Origin: Hemerocallis citrina
Taxonomy: Eukaryota > Streptophyta > Magnoliopsida > Asparagales > Asphodelaceae
Direction of reading: 5' to 3'
NCBI GenBank assembly: GCA_017893485.1
Contig: CM030360.1
Location: 12,326,597-12,390,596 of the forward strand
DNA length: 64,000 nt
In this document: in pieces, positions 32,962 through 45,353 of the stretch
Numbering within the stretch: the stretch's first letter is position 1
Layout of the letters: the number at the start of each line of letters is the position of its first letter
The notes under the pieces: generated by a model
What the model was told of the DNA's origin: nothing
What the model saw: the letters and a program-made list of their open reading frames with translations, nothing else
The model's database searches: none
Position numbers and translations under genes: made by a program

Positions 32962-34571
32962 ATTTTTTGATATATCAGATAGAGCCAAAAGGCTCCAACC
33001 ATCAAAACATATATTAATCAATACCGTAACTGTACAAATAATAGATCGAGGGTTTTACAAGGTGTAAAACAATAAAAAAGCAAGCTACGGCCGTAAAGGC
33101 AACAGAATCGAGAGTTACAATTAAATAAGATAGCTCCGACGGGAATGGCTTCAGGCGATCCTGTCGGAGAAAGAGAGCTACAGCTATAATAGCTAGCTTC
33201 AAATGATCCTGTCGGCGACTGGCTTCAAAACCGAAGAGCCTCCTCCGGCGACCTCAAATAGACGCGGAGGAGAGACTATGCTATATCACCTCGCGCCCTA
33301 AACCAACGACCCACGAAAAGAATTAAGGCCTATCGAAACTAGTCAGAAGAAACTCAAGCAATCATCCATGGGCCTCAACAGCAATTGAGGGAGAGCTAAA
33401 ACCAGCCAAGAGAATATCGTTCTCAGGATCAATTCCCAAGATGCCGCACTTGGTCGAAACCATAACCATCAGCCAACCGAACCCAACAACAAAACACATT
33501 CAGATAATAAAGCAAGAGCTTTATCAGTATAAAAAGATGATAGGAGGGAAGCCATGAAGAGCTTAACTAAACAACCGAAGCCATTGAGCCTCAATCGCTC
33601 CGGCTAGAGCTCGAAGAAGTAAACAGCATAGGAGGGCGGGCTGAGGCTGGGCCCCCTCCTAGCTAAAAGAAAGTTGAACATCTAATCCAGCAGATAAAAT
33701 AAACCACGGTGATAAAAAGGATGAACCAGAGCAGCTAGAAGCAATCAAGCCAGTCCCTAAGATGCCACAGTTACGGATAAGCCAAACCAAACAGTGCGGT
33801 TACAAAATAAACCGTTGAACATCCAGAAACGATGGGATTAAGAGAACTATAAGTTAATTACAGTAAGGATCGAAGCCCTGGAGCTCCCAAAATCACAAAA
33901 GAACCCATATCAACATAATGAGCTTCGCGCAGGTCAACAAAAGGAAGCAGATGCAAGGAGGCTACCCGCATCAGAATGAGAGGAGTAACACTCTTCCCAA
34001 CCAATCTAATCGATAACCACCCACTCCAAAAGTGACCAGCCAAAATATCCAAAAGGACCCAGCAATGTCCCTTCACTCCTACAAATCAAACAGGGGAGTC
34101 ATGTAAACCAGAGCAAGCTAAGAACATAGAACATATGATGATGAACAAAAATCATAAGCAGTAAAGCACGAAAATAATGCCAGAACAGTAAAAATCACAG
34201 CAGCAATATGTGACCAGGGAAAGCTTATTAGATGGCATTAAGGCTGCGAAGACATTGAACTGCCTTTTCTAATCTGTGAAAAAGAAGAGTTTCTTTGTTT
34301 TTACGGGTTAGAGAGGACCAAAATTCAAAAAGAAATAAGAATTCGTTTTGAATAGAGCGGGAGGAAGAAGCCGTTTGATGGAAAATTCTCTTGTTTCTTT
34401 CCGTCCACGTTATCCAAACAATAACCTGGAAAGACAAATACCAAGATCTGTGATACTTGCCTTTTACTGGAACCCTTTTCCAGCAATCAGAGAGACTGGA
34501 CGGAATTACCGTCAATTCCCAAGCGAGCGCTGAGATTTTCCACAGAACCGTGGAAAGTATTGATTGAAATC
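32962..34571 (-). mobile_element. 5'-truncated LINE, copy 1
   Basis: Non-LTR retrotransposon fragment on the minus strand with a short A tail (T run at 32963-32968). The coding remnant at 34515-34228 is the C-terminal end of ORF2 (WITWTERNKRIF). It is followed by about 1.2 kb of 3' UTR beginning its end with GGAGCC/GGCTCC phrases. GATACCAACTT flanks both sides (32949-32959 and 34575-34585), marking the target duplication. Confidence 0.75.
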
Positions 34572-35868
34572 GTAGATACCAACTTTTTTTTTTTTAGAAC
34601 GGATAGAGTCTCTCGACTCCAGCCACACCAAAATGAATAAATATATAAATCAAAAGTAATTAACAGTACATAGCTTACAAGAAGTAAACCTCGCAAAAGA
34701 CTCATACTAACAAACTATAATAAAGATGAGATTGTACAAGAAAAAAACACTCCAGGATAAGGGAAGGGGCGATGCTGGCAGCTGCCACCGGGAGCTAAAG
34801 ATGCGGCGTGCGCAGCCGGTTGTAAGCAGAAAAGGGAAGCCATAATACACCACAGAGAACTGCATGACGAACCGCAGGAGAGGAAGACCGAAAAGAGCGA
34901 GATTGGACGAGGACAGCGGAGCGACAGTGAAGCCCAGAGGAACATCAAAGTAACAGCGATTCCTCAGGTCCACCTGACAAAAGGGTTGCTGCCCTGCGCT
35001 AGGGAAATCAACGAAAGACAGAAGCAGGGGTGCCAAACAACATCAGGACATCTACACATAGGTGCCCACTTGACACCTGCAAAGGGACAGCGTCGGAACT
35101 AATACAACGCTATTGCAAAGTGTTGCACAAAGGCAAAAATGCCCCAAGCCACTCAAGGGCAAAAGAGAAGTTCCACACAATATAATCAGCCAATGATCAA
35201 CATAGTCAAACAAGCGAGCTGAAGAAGAAACATGCACCAAAATGAAAAAGGGTAGCAAAAAAGATACAAATCAGGTCCTAAGATAATGCGCTCAGGCAAA
35301 TCCACAAACTATATTAGACATAGCACCTAGTAAAGCACAAAAAGCCGCATAAGCGGAAGAAAACGTAGCATAAATTATAAACCCCGAAGGGTACAGAACA
35401 ATCTCCAGCATGCACATACATACAAAGTCCAAGCTTATAGACAACCCAAAAGGAGAAAAGCAAAGCGGGGAAGAAGAAGATAAACCGTCAAACAGGCTAA
35501 AATCCAGAGAAAACAAAATTTCGAAACACTGCAACATCACAGCCAAAGGCAAAGAAGCCAGCAATAGGGATCAGACCTGCGAAGGAGACAGGGTGAAGAA
35601 CACATATAAAGCCAGTGAAGGAAAAGATTAAGGAACCTCAGTATAATAAGCATTCGAGAATAAAAATGTTGGTGAATTAAACCAGAAAGAATTAAGCACT
35701 GAAGAAAAATAATGCTGAAGAATTAAAGCGTATAAACCCAGTGAAGAAAGAGAGTAAATAGAGCTGGGGAAATAATTAAAGCACTGCAGTAACGCATTTA
35801 AGAATAATAAGCACTTAAAAAAATAGAGCTGGGGAAATTATAAAAAAGGGGTGAGATACTTATGAGAA

Positions 35869-36153
35869 TTAATGCTGGGGAAGTAAAGCTTGCAAGTTAT
35901 AGAGACAAAGAACAGAGTCAAATAATCTCTGATTATCAAGAGCAGCTCTACCTTTGTAACACTGGCCTGCGCTCCAGAGATTGAACAAGAAAAGGAAGGC
36001 ATCAATCAAGGTCAGAGAGGAGGAGCAGCGATGTTCAAACAATCTCTTGCTCCTTTCTTTCCAAATAATCCATATAATAATATGAACAGATAGCATCCAC
36101 GCGCTAGAGAATCTAGCATCCGATGGTTTTAAGGACCAAACATCAACTAAGGT

Positions 36154-36185
<32 letters not shown>

Positions 36186-37692
36186 AGAACCCGTAGTCCA
36201 CGCTAGAGAACAGATCCTCCATAAAGGGAGGCTAAAATGGCACTGAACAAATAGATGATTAACATCTTCCGAGTGTTGAACGCATAGCGGGCAAAGTTGC
36301 CCCCACGCTAAATTCCTTCTGTTAAGAACTTCAACAGTGAGCAGTTTACTATGATACGCCAGCCACGAATTGATTTTCACCTTAAGGGGAGCGGCAGAGT
36401 CCCAAATAAAATTAGCAATCGGTGATCGAACGCCCCTAGAGTTAAGAAAGCTATAAAGGGATTTAACAGAAAAAGATCCAGAAACATTCCAGCGCTAAGC
36501 AATGCCCTCACTAGGCCTCCATTCAGAGTTATTGAGGTGAGAGATGAGATCATTAAAAATCTCGGAGAGAGATGATGGGAGATCAATCAGAAAGGGAATG
36601 ATCCAATATCGTGTGTCGTCAATCAACGTAAACGACTCAGCAACTGTTGCAGACGGATTGGCTACCAGAAGAAATAAAGAGGGATACCCAGATGAGAGTT
36701 TGATGTTACCAATCCAAAGATCCGTCCAAAATTTCGCTCTAGAACCGTCTGCACAGACACGAGAGATGCTACAATGGAAAGCGGCTGATGCCTTCCAGAC
36801 ACCTTTCCAGAAGGGGGAGGCTAGGCGAATAACCGTCGCAGGGAACTCCCCACCAATATGGGGAGCGAGAACGATAATCCTTGACACGCTGAATCCAAGG
36901 GTAAGTTATCACGACAATGAAGGTGGCATAACCATTTACCTAAGAGGGCGATGTTATGGTTTCTGAGATCCATAACACCAAGCCCTCCTTCCGATTTGGC
37001 AGTGCAAATCATTTTCCATTGGCAAAGGTGGGATCCTGGTTTAAAGAAATAAGATCCTGACCAGAAAAAGTTGCTTCTAATTTGATCAATCCTTTTTATA
37101 ACCCAGGAGGGGAGATAGTAGAAAGACATCCAATAAAGAGGCATGGCGGAGAGCACCGAATTAATGAGGGTTAATCTACCACCTCGGGAAAGCATTTTAC
37201 CAGACCACACATTGAGCCTGGCTTCCACTTTATCAATAAGTGGAAACCAGTCGGATCTATACAGCTTGCCCCATCTAAGGGGGATGCCAAGGTAAGTGAT
37301 TGGGAAGGACACTGAGGGGCAATTAAAGAAATTGGAGATCTCAGCTTGTCAGTTGGGGGATCCACCCAGCCAAAGGACCGAAGATTTTTGGAAATTGATT
37401 GAAAGCCCAGAGGCCGATTCGAAGCAGTAGAGGAGAAGTTTGAGATTCCGAAGGGAATGAGTGTCTGGTTTAGTGAAAATAATAGTGTCATCTGCATATT
37501 GCATATTTAGAACGCCTTCAAAGTGGGGGGAACGACCGAGACCCTCAATCATATGCGAGTTCCAGGCATGCCTAAGGAGCTTGCTAAAAACATCGGCAAC
37601 GAGAGAAAAGAGAAGGGAAGAAAGAGGATCTCCTTGACGGAGGCCACATTTGATTTTGAATTTGTGACCTTCCGACCCATTGATAAATAACG
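35869..37692 (-). pseudogene. ORF2 remnant of LINE copy 2
   Basis: The RT part (about 37692-36950) has GLRQGDPLSS, the catalytic YADD at 37487-37498, SGLSINFQKS and ITYLGIPLRWGK. It continues to a zinc-binding region at 36380-36190 (CPLC, then HLF-QC) and a C-terminal WKERSKRLF stretch near 36050. Several stops and frame changes are present. A run of 31 G at 36154-36184 shifts the frame between the zinc-binding and C-terminal parts. No endonuclease domain remains. Confidence 0.85.
36154..36184. repeat. 31-base G homopolymer inside LINE copy 2
   Basis: Uninterrupted G run within the ORF2 remnant, where a LINE protein would not code for a long Pro run. It is an expansion or an assembly artefact. 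Confidence 0.8.
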
Positions 37693-37708
37693 AAGTAGAT
37701 ACCAACTT

Positions 37709-38050
37709 CTTGAATATGATAATGTATGAGTAATACAAAAGATTAGCACAATTAGCACTATTGATTGAAATCGTCAAAGAAAGTAGAACGCTTGGTGATA
37801 GTATGGCTGTATAACTTCTACATTGACATAATATCATTGGATAACCGCTATTCCACGGGTTGTTTGTCGGTAAAAAATTCTCCTGATTCTGAATCCTATT
37901 ATAACGCTACAGTAGCATTTTTATTACTGGTAATCACTTTTAAAATCTGCAGTTTTCAAGAGGAAAATGTTGATTGTCTATTTTTTATAGTTGTTTATTA
38001 TTTTCTTTTCATTACCTTTTCCATCATAGTAAATGAAACTTTTCCTCTTT
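37709..38050. other. Intergenic DNA right of the LINE pair
   Basis: No gene. It contains TATTGATTGAAATCGT at 37762-37777, a 16-mer that also occurs at the 5' junction of LINE copy 1 (about 34558-34573). Confidence 0.5.
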
Positions 38051-38876
38051 GGACTTTTTTTTCCGAGTTGACCCACTTTTTGAAACTAATTCCCATGATT
38101 AACCAGTTTCGAACTAATTTTGAGAATAGACCAGTGCTCATAGGCTGCAGTTGCGAACTGCGGCCTGTTCGATTGTGTGGCCTCTTCAAAAATGTGTTTT
38201 TTTCGAGGCCGCTACAGTTCCAACCACGATCTTAGTTCATTTTATATTTGGGTAAGAGAAACTTTGATACTTGGACAATTTTCTAAGTAAAAATATGCTA
38301 AATAGGTTGCAGTTCCCCAACTGCGGCCTAAATATAACAAATGTCGCAGTTCCCATCAGAATATGTAAGAGAAGAGTTAGAAGGTTTCCAATAGCGGCAT
38401 CTAGGATTTTAGGGTTTTGGGTTCGAGAGTGGGAGGAGAAATAGATCTAAAGTGAAAGGAGAAGGAGAAGATGGGGCCACTATTTATATGCACTGAATTT
38501 TATAACTGCTGTCGCTATTCCTAACAACGGCATAAGTAATATGAATATTGTTAACATCATATATAATGTGAATGTCGTTGTTGGGGATAGAGACATTAGC
38601 TATAGGATTTTTTCATACTTCAATTTTTTTTTAAAGTCTGAGAGAGTATACGAATGCAAATAAGTTTAACTGTTGCCGTTACTTCAAATAGCGGCATGCA
38701 AAAAATCACTTTTAGAGATGTTGCAATTGATAATAACGGCATCAAAATAACATTTACCTTTATTGTCAATAATGTTTTATGCTGAGTATCCAAAATTGGA
38801 TCAGTTGGGTAAATATTTTTGAGAGTGGGTGAGATCGGTCAATATTTTCAAAAGGTTCTGTATGGAAAAAAATTCC
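38051..38876. mobile_element. Palindrome-bearing DNA element B, related to element A
   Basis: About 826 bp. The left end GGACTTTTTTTTCC and the right end, on the opposite strand, GGAATTTTTTTCC resemble the ends of element A. The interior has GCTGCAGTTGCGAACTGCGG-type palindromes and GCGGCAT/ATGCCG phrases. No matching 9-bp duplication was found, so the left boundary is tentative. Confidence 0.45.
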
Positions 38877-40438
38877 TGAAAGGTGTGGTATAAACTTTGA
38901 CTGAAGGAATGATTAGTGCAAGGAAGATTGGTTTCATCCTTCCATGTAGTTTCGTCAAGGACCAAGATTCTGGTGGTTGTATTTGTGTTGTGGTTTTAGG
39001 AAGAAGATAGGCGCTGAAATAGCTTAGCTTGTGGTATAGATTGCTCAAGGGTTGTGTAGTCCCATATTTTCTAAACAACGAGGGAGTCTTTTTCTTTGAA
39101 TTCTAAAAAATATAGTATGTTGATATGCGTAGTCACTTGAGGGTGTATGTTCCAATCCTGACGACTGGAAACGAGCGAGGGGATTGTTCTGCCGTGCAGA
39201 GGGGATGCATGCAAGGGAAACTGAGGAAGAACGAATAACTGGAGCGAGATCAACGCTCCTTAAACTTCTGCACCACTGATGTGCACTTTAAGCACATGGC
39301 ATCACTGATACCCATATAGATGTAACTTGGGTCTCAGTAATTGAACATGACACTTGGATTGAAAAGTGAAAGCCATAGCCTCGGCAGCTTATAACTTCCT
39401 TCATTGACAGTTGAATCACGACATAGCCTAATTTTGCCACCATAACGATTGTTTAATCATAAAATTGGTCATATCCTCTTACTAGTTACTAGATTATTCT
39501 CCCTTTCTCTATATGTTTGTATAGGGTTGTGCATGTCCGTGTTTGTGTCATACATGGTTTATCATTTTGCATCGGTTTGTTCATTATGACACAGTCATCT
39601 AGACATCCATGTTAACTCTATGTTAGTTATTTACTTGCTTGATAACTGTCCCTCTCTAATTTGATTTTTGCTGGCATGTAGTGTATTTAAGAAGTTTGCT
39701 TGATAAGTGTATTTGTACGTCTCCCTCCGTAAGGACTCTACCGTCTTTGGGGAGATTGTCGAAGGTGCTAAGATCCATGCTCACATCATAAATCCATCAT
39801 TGCCAACTTCATTACAGTTGTGCTCAAGTCATACTTGCAAGCCAACAAACTTGAATTGGGAAAGCAGCTTCATGGAGTTGCATCGAAGATGGGAATGAAT
39901 GCTACATGAGCTACTCCTGTACTCTAATTCTACATGTGTCCAGTATCTGCCTATTGCAAACATAATCAGTTACAAGAGACATTTCATGTTTTCAGATGGA
40001 TGTTTAAATGATGAAATCCCCCACTTTTTTCGCTTAATCTCCCAATTTTTCCACCAATTTTTTTTGAACTGTTTCAACTCCTTATCTTAGCCTATATAGA
40101 GATAAGTGTATTTTTTTCTTAGATAAGTGTATTTTTTTCTTTGAAAAGTGAAAACAACATTACGTTTTCTTAAAAAAAACATCCAAAAATGGATAGAGTA
40201 AGCCATACTGTGTAACGGAGCAAATTTAAGTAGGGTTATATGCCCAAAAAGTTAAGTATAATTATATGCCAAAGTTATAAAACTCGGTAGGGTTATCTGA
40301 AATTTACTCTTGTTTATGTTCTTACTGACCATAAATTTGTCCTTTCATTCCTATATTGGAAATGATAATTCCTAATATATAGTGAGATGCACGTTTATTT
40401 ATTTATTTTAAGTACCTTTTGGAGTAATATGTGATGTT
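38877..40438. other. Intergenic DNA
   Basis: No intact gene. Apart from a possible pentatricopeptide-like fragment (39740-39905) and a tandem duplication of AGATAAGTGTATTTTTTTCT near 40100-40140, nothing is recognised. Confidence 0.4.
39740..39905 (+). pseudogene. Possible pentatricopeptide-repeat gene fragment
   Basis: Two short phrases in different plus-strand frames read like PPR-protein helices: VEGAKIHAHII near 39755-39790 and ELGKQLHGVASKMG near 39850-39893. PPR proteins bind organellar RNA. The fragment is tiny, frameshifted and followed by a stop, so it is at most a relic. Confidence 0.25.
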
Positions 40439-40606
40439 GACATTGTTGACCTTAAAACTAATCCAATCCACATTTTTTCGGAGCTTTCCTTAAAACCAAG
40501 CATTTGCTTGTAACTATGTGTGCTCAACTCTTCTTCTTCTCCTAAGCAAATCACCAACCTCTGACTTCTTCTTCTTCTTCACCTACAACCTTACTTATAA
40601 ACCGTA

Positions 40607-40628
40607 CCCCCCCCCCCCCCCCCCCCCC
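40607..40628. repeat. 22-base C homopolymer in the LINE 5' UTR
   Basis: Uninterrupted C run near the 5' end of LINE copy 3, between a CTT-rich stretch and the ORF1 start. Confidence 0.8.
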
Positions 40629-40770
40629 GAGCCACTATGGAGCTCACCTTACTTGAATTGTATGGGTGTGTGCCTATAGAGGAGGTCCCCCATCAACAGA
40701 GTAGCCCCCCCTCTCCCCCCCTCGAGCGGTGACCCAGTTCCCTACCCTCCAACCCTCCACCATAAGCAAG

Positions 40771-42340
40771 ATGACTGCAACCTTACCCCCGACCACTCCG
40801 ACTACATCTGTAACCTTTCCAGCAGTTGCTCCTACTGCTGCTACACTCCCTCCACCCCCACCCCCACCCTCATTACTATCACAACCTGTTCCTACGGCAA
40901 CACTCCCTTCTCCCCCACCCATGAACCCACAAAACTGTTGTTCGGCGGAAGAGGAAGGTTGGAGGCCCAGACACGATCTTCACTCCGTTCGTGCACAAGA
41001 TGCACACAAGCAACAGGTGAGCCATGATTATGGTCATCATCGCCAACACCAGTACAACACATCGGCAAGAGGATGGGCCCACAGAAGGGGTCCTCCTACT
41101 AGCTCGGTGGAGCGTAAGAGGGACCACCAACGAGGCCATCATCATCTATCCGATGCGCAGTACGCACATCACAAAACTCATTGGAACCAGCCTTCGATTG
41201 CCTACAACCAAAGAAAGTACTCATACTCACATCAACCACCATCTGCCCAACGCCGCTCCCCCCACCACCACCAACAGCACAACAGCTACAACCCCCCCAA
41301 ACAATCAGAAGGGAGCCACCACCACTCAAACCACAGAACCTCTAATCAACACCAACACCCTGTTCAGAACCCCAACCCCCTCGCTGTCCCACCCCCTCAA
41401 CCGCAGTCTAATGCGCCACTCAAGTCCTCCGTGGTGAGGGCCCAAGATGGGGTCCCACCAAATGAGAGTACCGTGGAGTTAGAATCGATTGCAGAAGGAG
41501 AACAATGGGTCGAAGTCACCAACAAAACAAAAAAAAGATAGAGTGTCACTCCCCCACCTCAAGTCGACTTCATAAAAAAGCAACGGAAAGGAAAGCGAAA
41601 ACCGATACCTTGTTTCAATTGCAATGAACTGGGCCATTACCGTAAAGAGTGCATCAAGGAGGTGCGATGCCTCAAGTGTATGAAGTGGGTTCATCTTTCA
41701 TACGTTTGCACCAATGTCGTCGAAACCCACAACGATGAGGAACGCCCAGTAAGCAGAGGTAGATCGCCTGACAACCCCACACTAATCCGACTCACAAAGA
41801 GTCTGGATATCATCAAGAATGAGGAGAAGTGGCTGCGACAGTGGTGCGATGTGGCCAGAGTGAGGTCAGGGAGGCCCTCCGAGACCCACCTACTCCAAAC
41901 GCTGAATGCTAGATGGCCGATGAAGGCACACATAGATAGGGTCGCAAAGAAAATATGTCACCTTCAATTCTTGGTATCCTTCCCGTCGACAGAGAAGGTG
42001 GGAGAGGTCACAGGTATGGGGATAGTGGACTTCGGCCACTTCAAAATGGAGTTCTTTGCATGGTCACCAAGCTTTGGAGCGGAGCTCCCCCAAGGTGAAC
42101 TTTTTCTGGATATGGATACATAATGTGCCACTTCATTTTTAGAAAAGAGAGGCATTGCAAGAGATAGTTGCCGACTTCGGCTCAATTGAAGAAATCGACG
42201 AGAAGACGATGCGTCGCTCCGAAATAGTATCAGCAAGGATTCTTATCAGGAGCGCTAACATCTCGTTGATGCCACGCTTTGCCAAAGTCTATTCCTTTGA
42301 CGAATCATACCTTATTCGATTCGTGCTCGACAAATAAGCA
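40771..42340 (+). pseudogene. LINE ORF1 (RNA-binding protein) remnant
   Basis: ORF1 of LINEs binds the element RNA. The first in-frame ATG is 40771. The frame runs to TAA at 42121-42123 with one internal TAG at 41539-41541. The N-terminal part is rich in Pro, Thr, His and Gln. Two CCHC zinc knuckles follow back to back: CFNCNELGHYRKEC at 41610-41651 and CLKCMKWVHLSYVC at 41668-41709. After a +1 shift, a stretch at 42155-42337 (EIVADFGSIEEIDEKTM, then ARILIR) resembles the RRM-like end of plant ORF1 proteins. The knuckles precede this RRM-like part. Confidence 0.7.
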
Positions 42341-42438
42341 GAATCAGAGTCAGAGAGATCGGCCATCACTTCCCCACTCCCCCCACAGCTCTCAGAGACA
42401 GCCGCTCATACGTACAAGTAGTTTCCCCAAATAGGGAC

Positions 42439-43619
42439 TTGACCATCGATGGGGCCCATGAGGTCGAGCGAGCGCATAGGAAGCTCATCAAAGAGGCGAG
42501 AGGAAAGGAGCAGCGCCAGGATCAGGTGGTGGAGGGATCAGTACCGAGGAAGGAATCTCTGATCAAAGTTGTTCGAGAACGAGTTTCGACCAACAGATCC
42601 AACGGCCCAGATGCTCGGAATTAAAATCTACAATCACTTCCAGATGTGGGAAGTTTGGTAGTCACAGAGGCGACCCACCAAAAAGAGGGTCAAAAGAAAC
42701 CCAAAAATGGAAGCCTACGCATCGAAGTTGGTGGAGTTGGTGGGGAGATCAGGCGAGAGGAGCACAGAGGGGAGATAGGCTGTGCAAGTGCTACAAAAGG
42801 CAAAAGCACTCTGCTTGTCGACATGCAAAATGACATGCAAAGTCGTTCGGAAAAGGAGCAAGAACAGGTGCTGCGAGAGGAGCAGCGAGGGAAGACAGAC
42901 TGCGAAAGGGCCAAAAAGGGCAAAAGCGACCTGGAAATCGACATGCAAGACGACGTGCATAGTCGAAACCCAAAGGAGCAAGAGTTGGTGGTATTGGGTC
43001 GAGGGTCGAGAGGGGAGCATGCCAAGTTGGGATACAAGACGAACAAAGGACGGAACCTTGATAGTGGCTCTGCCAAAAGTGAGAGAGACACAGGCATTGA
43101 GGCTTTAGCGCTCGAAAAGAGGAAAGCCCAAAGAAGGAAAAAAGGAGATGGAGCTGGTAACTGCAACGAAGAAGAAAGCGGAGGAAGAGATAAAGACGTT
43201 TTCAACGCATTGATTCCCATGCTCTTGCTTCGAGCGCAGAGCCAGCCACTCAGGTGGAGCCACGTGCCCTACTGTCGCTAGCGGCAGGCACAGAACACGA
43301 GAAGAGCGGTATGTTAGCTCGCAGAGGAGAAATGCATATAACCGACTCCCTTATAGATGAAAGTAGTGTACGGGAGGGGTTATATAAGAATGTTATTGGG
43401 CCCAAAGAGGGGCCCAAGATGCATTATATTGTTGTTGGGCCATCTGCGACTACAGTTAGTCACAATGAGCAGCGGCAAGTGGCGAATAGCGGGCCTACAG
43501 AGGGATCTACTATGGAAGCTCCCCCCAAGGTTGCAACTACGGAATACGCAGATAGCGATGAGGACATGGAAGGGCACTTAAATTTAGAAGAGGAGTTCTC
43601 ATTTACGGATGAGGAGTGA
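42439..43619 (+). pseudogene. Charged linker region of LINE copy 3
   Basis: Open stretches at 42439-42624, 42646-43281 and 43254-43619 code for Glu/Lys/Arg-rich, low-complexity protein. It contains internal near-repeats: two passages around DMQ(N/D)D(M/V) at about 42822 and 42942 are copies about 120 bp apart. It is probably the C-terminal tail of ORF1. No enzyme motif is present. Confidence 0.5.
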
Positions 43620-44099
43620 GAGGATCTTGAATGTGTGGCGGACACACAGAGAGACATCTCTCTAGAGATGGTCTTATCCACCTTTCCAGAATCAGCGCCT
43701 GGCTATAGTTCTGGAACGTCAAGTAGGGCAGTTAGATTCAAGGTATAGCGGACACTTAAGAGGGCTCATGTGGAGTCCCTGGATGACTATCTGGAGGCAG
43801 CTACGACGGCCAAAGGTACAAAGTTCGATGACGGAGGTACGAGAAGTTTTTTAGCGTCTATATTAAATTTCATGTCAGATTCTGATATTTTTATCCTAGA
43901 TCAAACCTGTGGCTTAGAGGTATGTGACATAGAACGTAATGCTCTACTGCTCAATAAAATTAGGGGTTGGGAAACTGAACGGGCTATGGCTAGCTATCAG
44001 AAAGACCTGGGATCCTGCTCTGGGTTGACAGAGGTCTTCGAGGAAGACACCCGTCTCACACCCACGATCAGCCTACAAACGATTTCCCAATGAATACAC

Positions 44100-45351
44100 T
44101 ATTCTAGAACGTTAGGGGGTTGGGGGTCAGGGGAAGAGAGATATGGTTAGGGATGTCATTATGAACTCCAAGACGGAGGTGGTAGGGTTGCAGGAGACCA
44201 AGCTTGCGCACGGGTTTAAACTTAAAAGAGTAGGGGGCAACAGAATCAAGGAATGAGTACTACAACCATCCTCAGGAGCTTCGGGGGGGATTGCTATTGG
44301 GTTCAACCCGGTTATTTTCACTTGTTTTGAGGAATACAGTGGAACATACTTCCTGACTATCCGACTGAGGCGACGATCTGAAAATTGGGTGCATATGATT
44401 ACTGTCGTTTATGGGCCGAACATAGTCACAGATCGAGACACTTTTTGGCAAGAGCTTATCAATATTCGACAAAGATGGTCGGGAGCTTGGATCATTGGGG
44501 GAGATCTCAATATTACTAGATTTGCTTTCGAGCACAGGGGCAGAGACTCGAGCGACAGACACAGAGAAGACTTCAATGGGGTGATCACGGAGCTAGAGCT
44601 GATCGATATCCCAATCAATGATAGAATTTTTACCTGGTCAAACATGCAAACGTCCCCGATTATAGCCAAATTGGACAGGATACTAGTATCGATGGATTAG
44701 GAGGCTAAATTCCTATTGGAAACCGCTAAATCTATTCCTAGACCTACGTCGGATCATATCTCGGTCCTACTTGATGCTAGGGTACAGGGAGTTCAAAGAC
44801 CAAGGAAGTTTAGATTTGAAAAGGCGTGGCTAGAAATCTAGGGATTTCACCACATGGTGATGGAAAACTGGGCACTCCCAACTACCGGATCAGACGTTGC
44901 GACCCGATGGTGTGAAAAAATTCGCAAATTGCGAAAGAGGCTACGTAGGTGGAACCGATCTAGATTCTCAACTATCTAGCATACAAAAGACTCCTTTTTG
45001 GAAGGAATTGATGAGCTAGAGAGATTGGAAGAAATAAGATTCCTATCACAAGATGAAAGAAACAGGCTTCTAGAGCTCCGAGAAAATATTGCCAATCTTT
45101 ATAAGCTGGAGGAGATCAAATGACAACAAAGGTCGAGGATTTTGTGGCTCAAAGAGGGAGACGCGAATACGGCCTTCTTTCATCGAGTGGCAAGCTCAAG
45201 ATGTAGATCCAATCAAATCCTGTCAATACAAATGGAAACGAGAACGTCCCAGGATGAAAATGTGATTTCCAAAACCTTTCAAGATCACTACAGAGGCCTC
45301 TTTGAAAAGAAGAATGACTTCAGGATCCCACTTAGGGACGATTTCTGGTAG
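44100..45351 (+). pseudogene. LINE ORF2 endonuclease domain remnant
   Basis: APE-like endonuclease that nicks target DNA to prime reverse transcription. Seen are VYGPN near 44409, the catalytic phrase WIIGGDLN at about 44490-44514, RIFTWSN near 44623-44643, KLDRILVS near 44670, and a TSDH-like phrase after a stop near 44750. The same frame continues to 45351 (WLKEGDANTAFFHR), then shifts before the RT. N-terminal catalytic residues are degraded. Confidence 0.75.
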
Positions 45352-45353
45352 GG

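Larger units (their letters stand above)
34586..37694 (-). mobile_element. 5'-truncated LINE, copy 2
   Basis: A 3.1 kb LINE on the minus strand with its A tail as T run 34584-34595. It is flanked by the perfect 14-mer GTAGATACCAACTT (34572-34585 and 37695-37708). It starts inside the RT domain at the phrase TSLFINGSEGHKFK and keeps RT, zinc-binding and C-terminal regions plus about 1.3 kb of 3' UTR. 5' truncation with target duplication is the usual outcome of target-primed reverse transcription. Confidence 0.85.

Noticed and set aside
35292..35631. Overlapping frames on both strands in the LINE 3' UTR
   Set aside because: Low-complexity frames in the non-coding 3' UTR of LINE copy 2; no family resemblance.
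42690..43220. Long minus-strand Ser/Leu-rich frame
   Set aside because: It is the shadow of the charged linker of the plus-strand LINE; no motif of its own.
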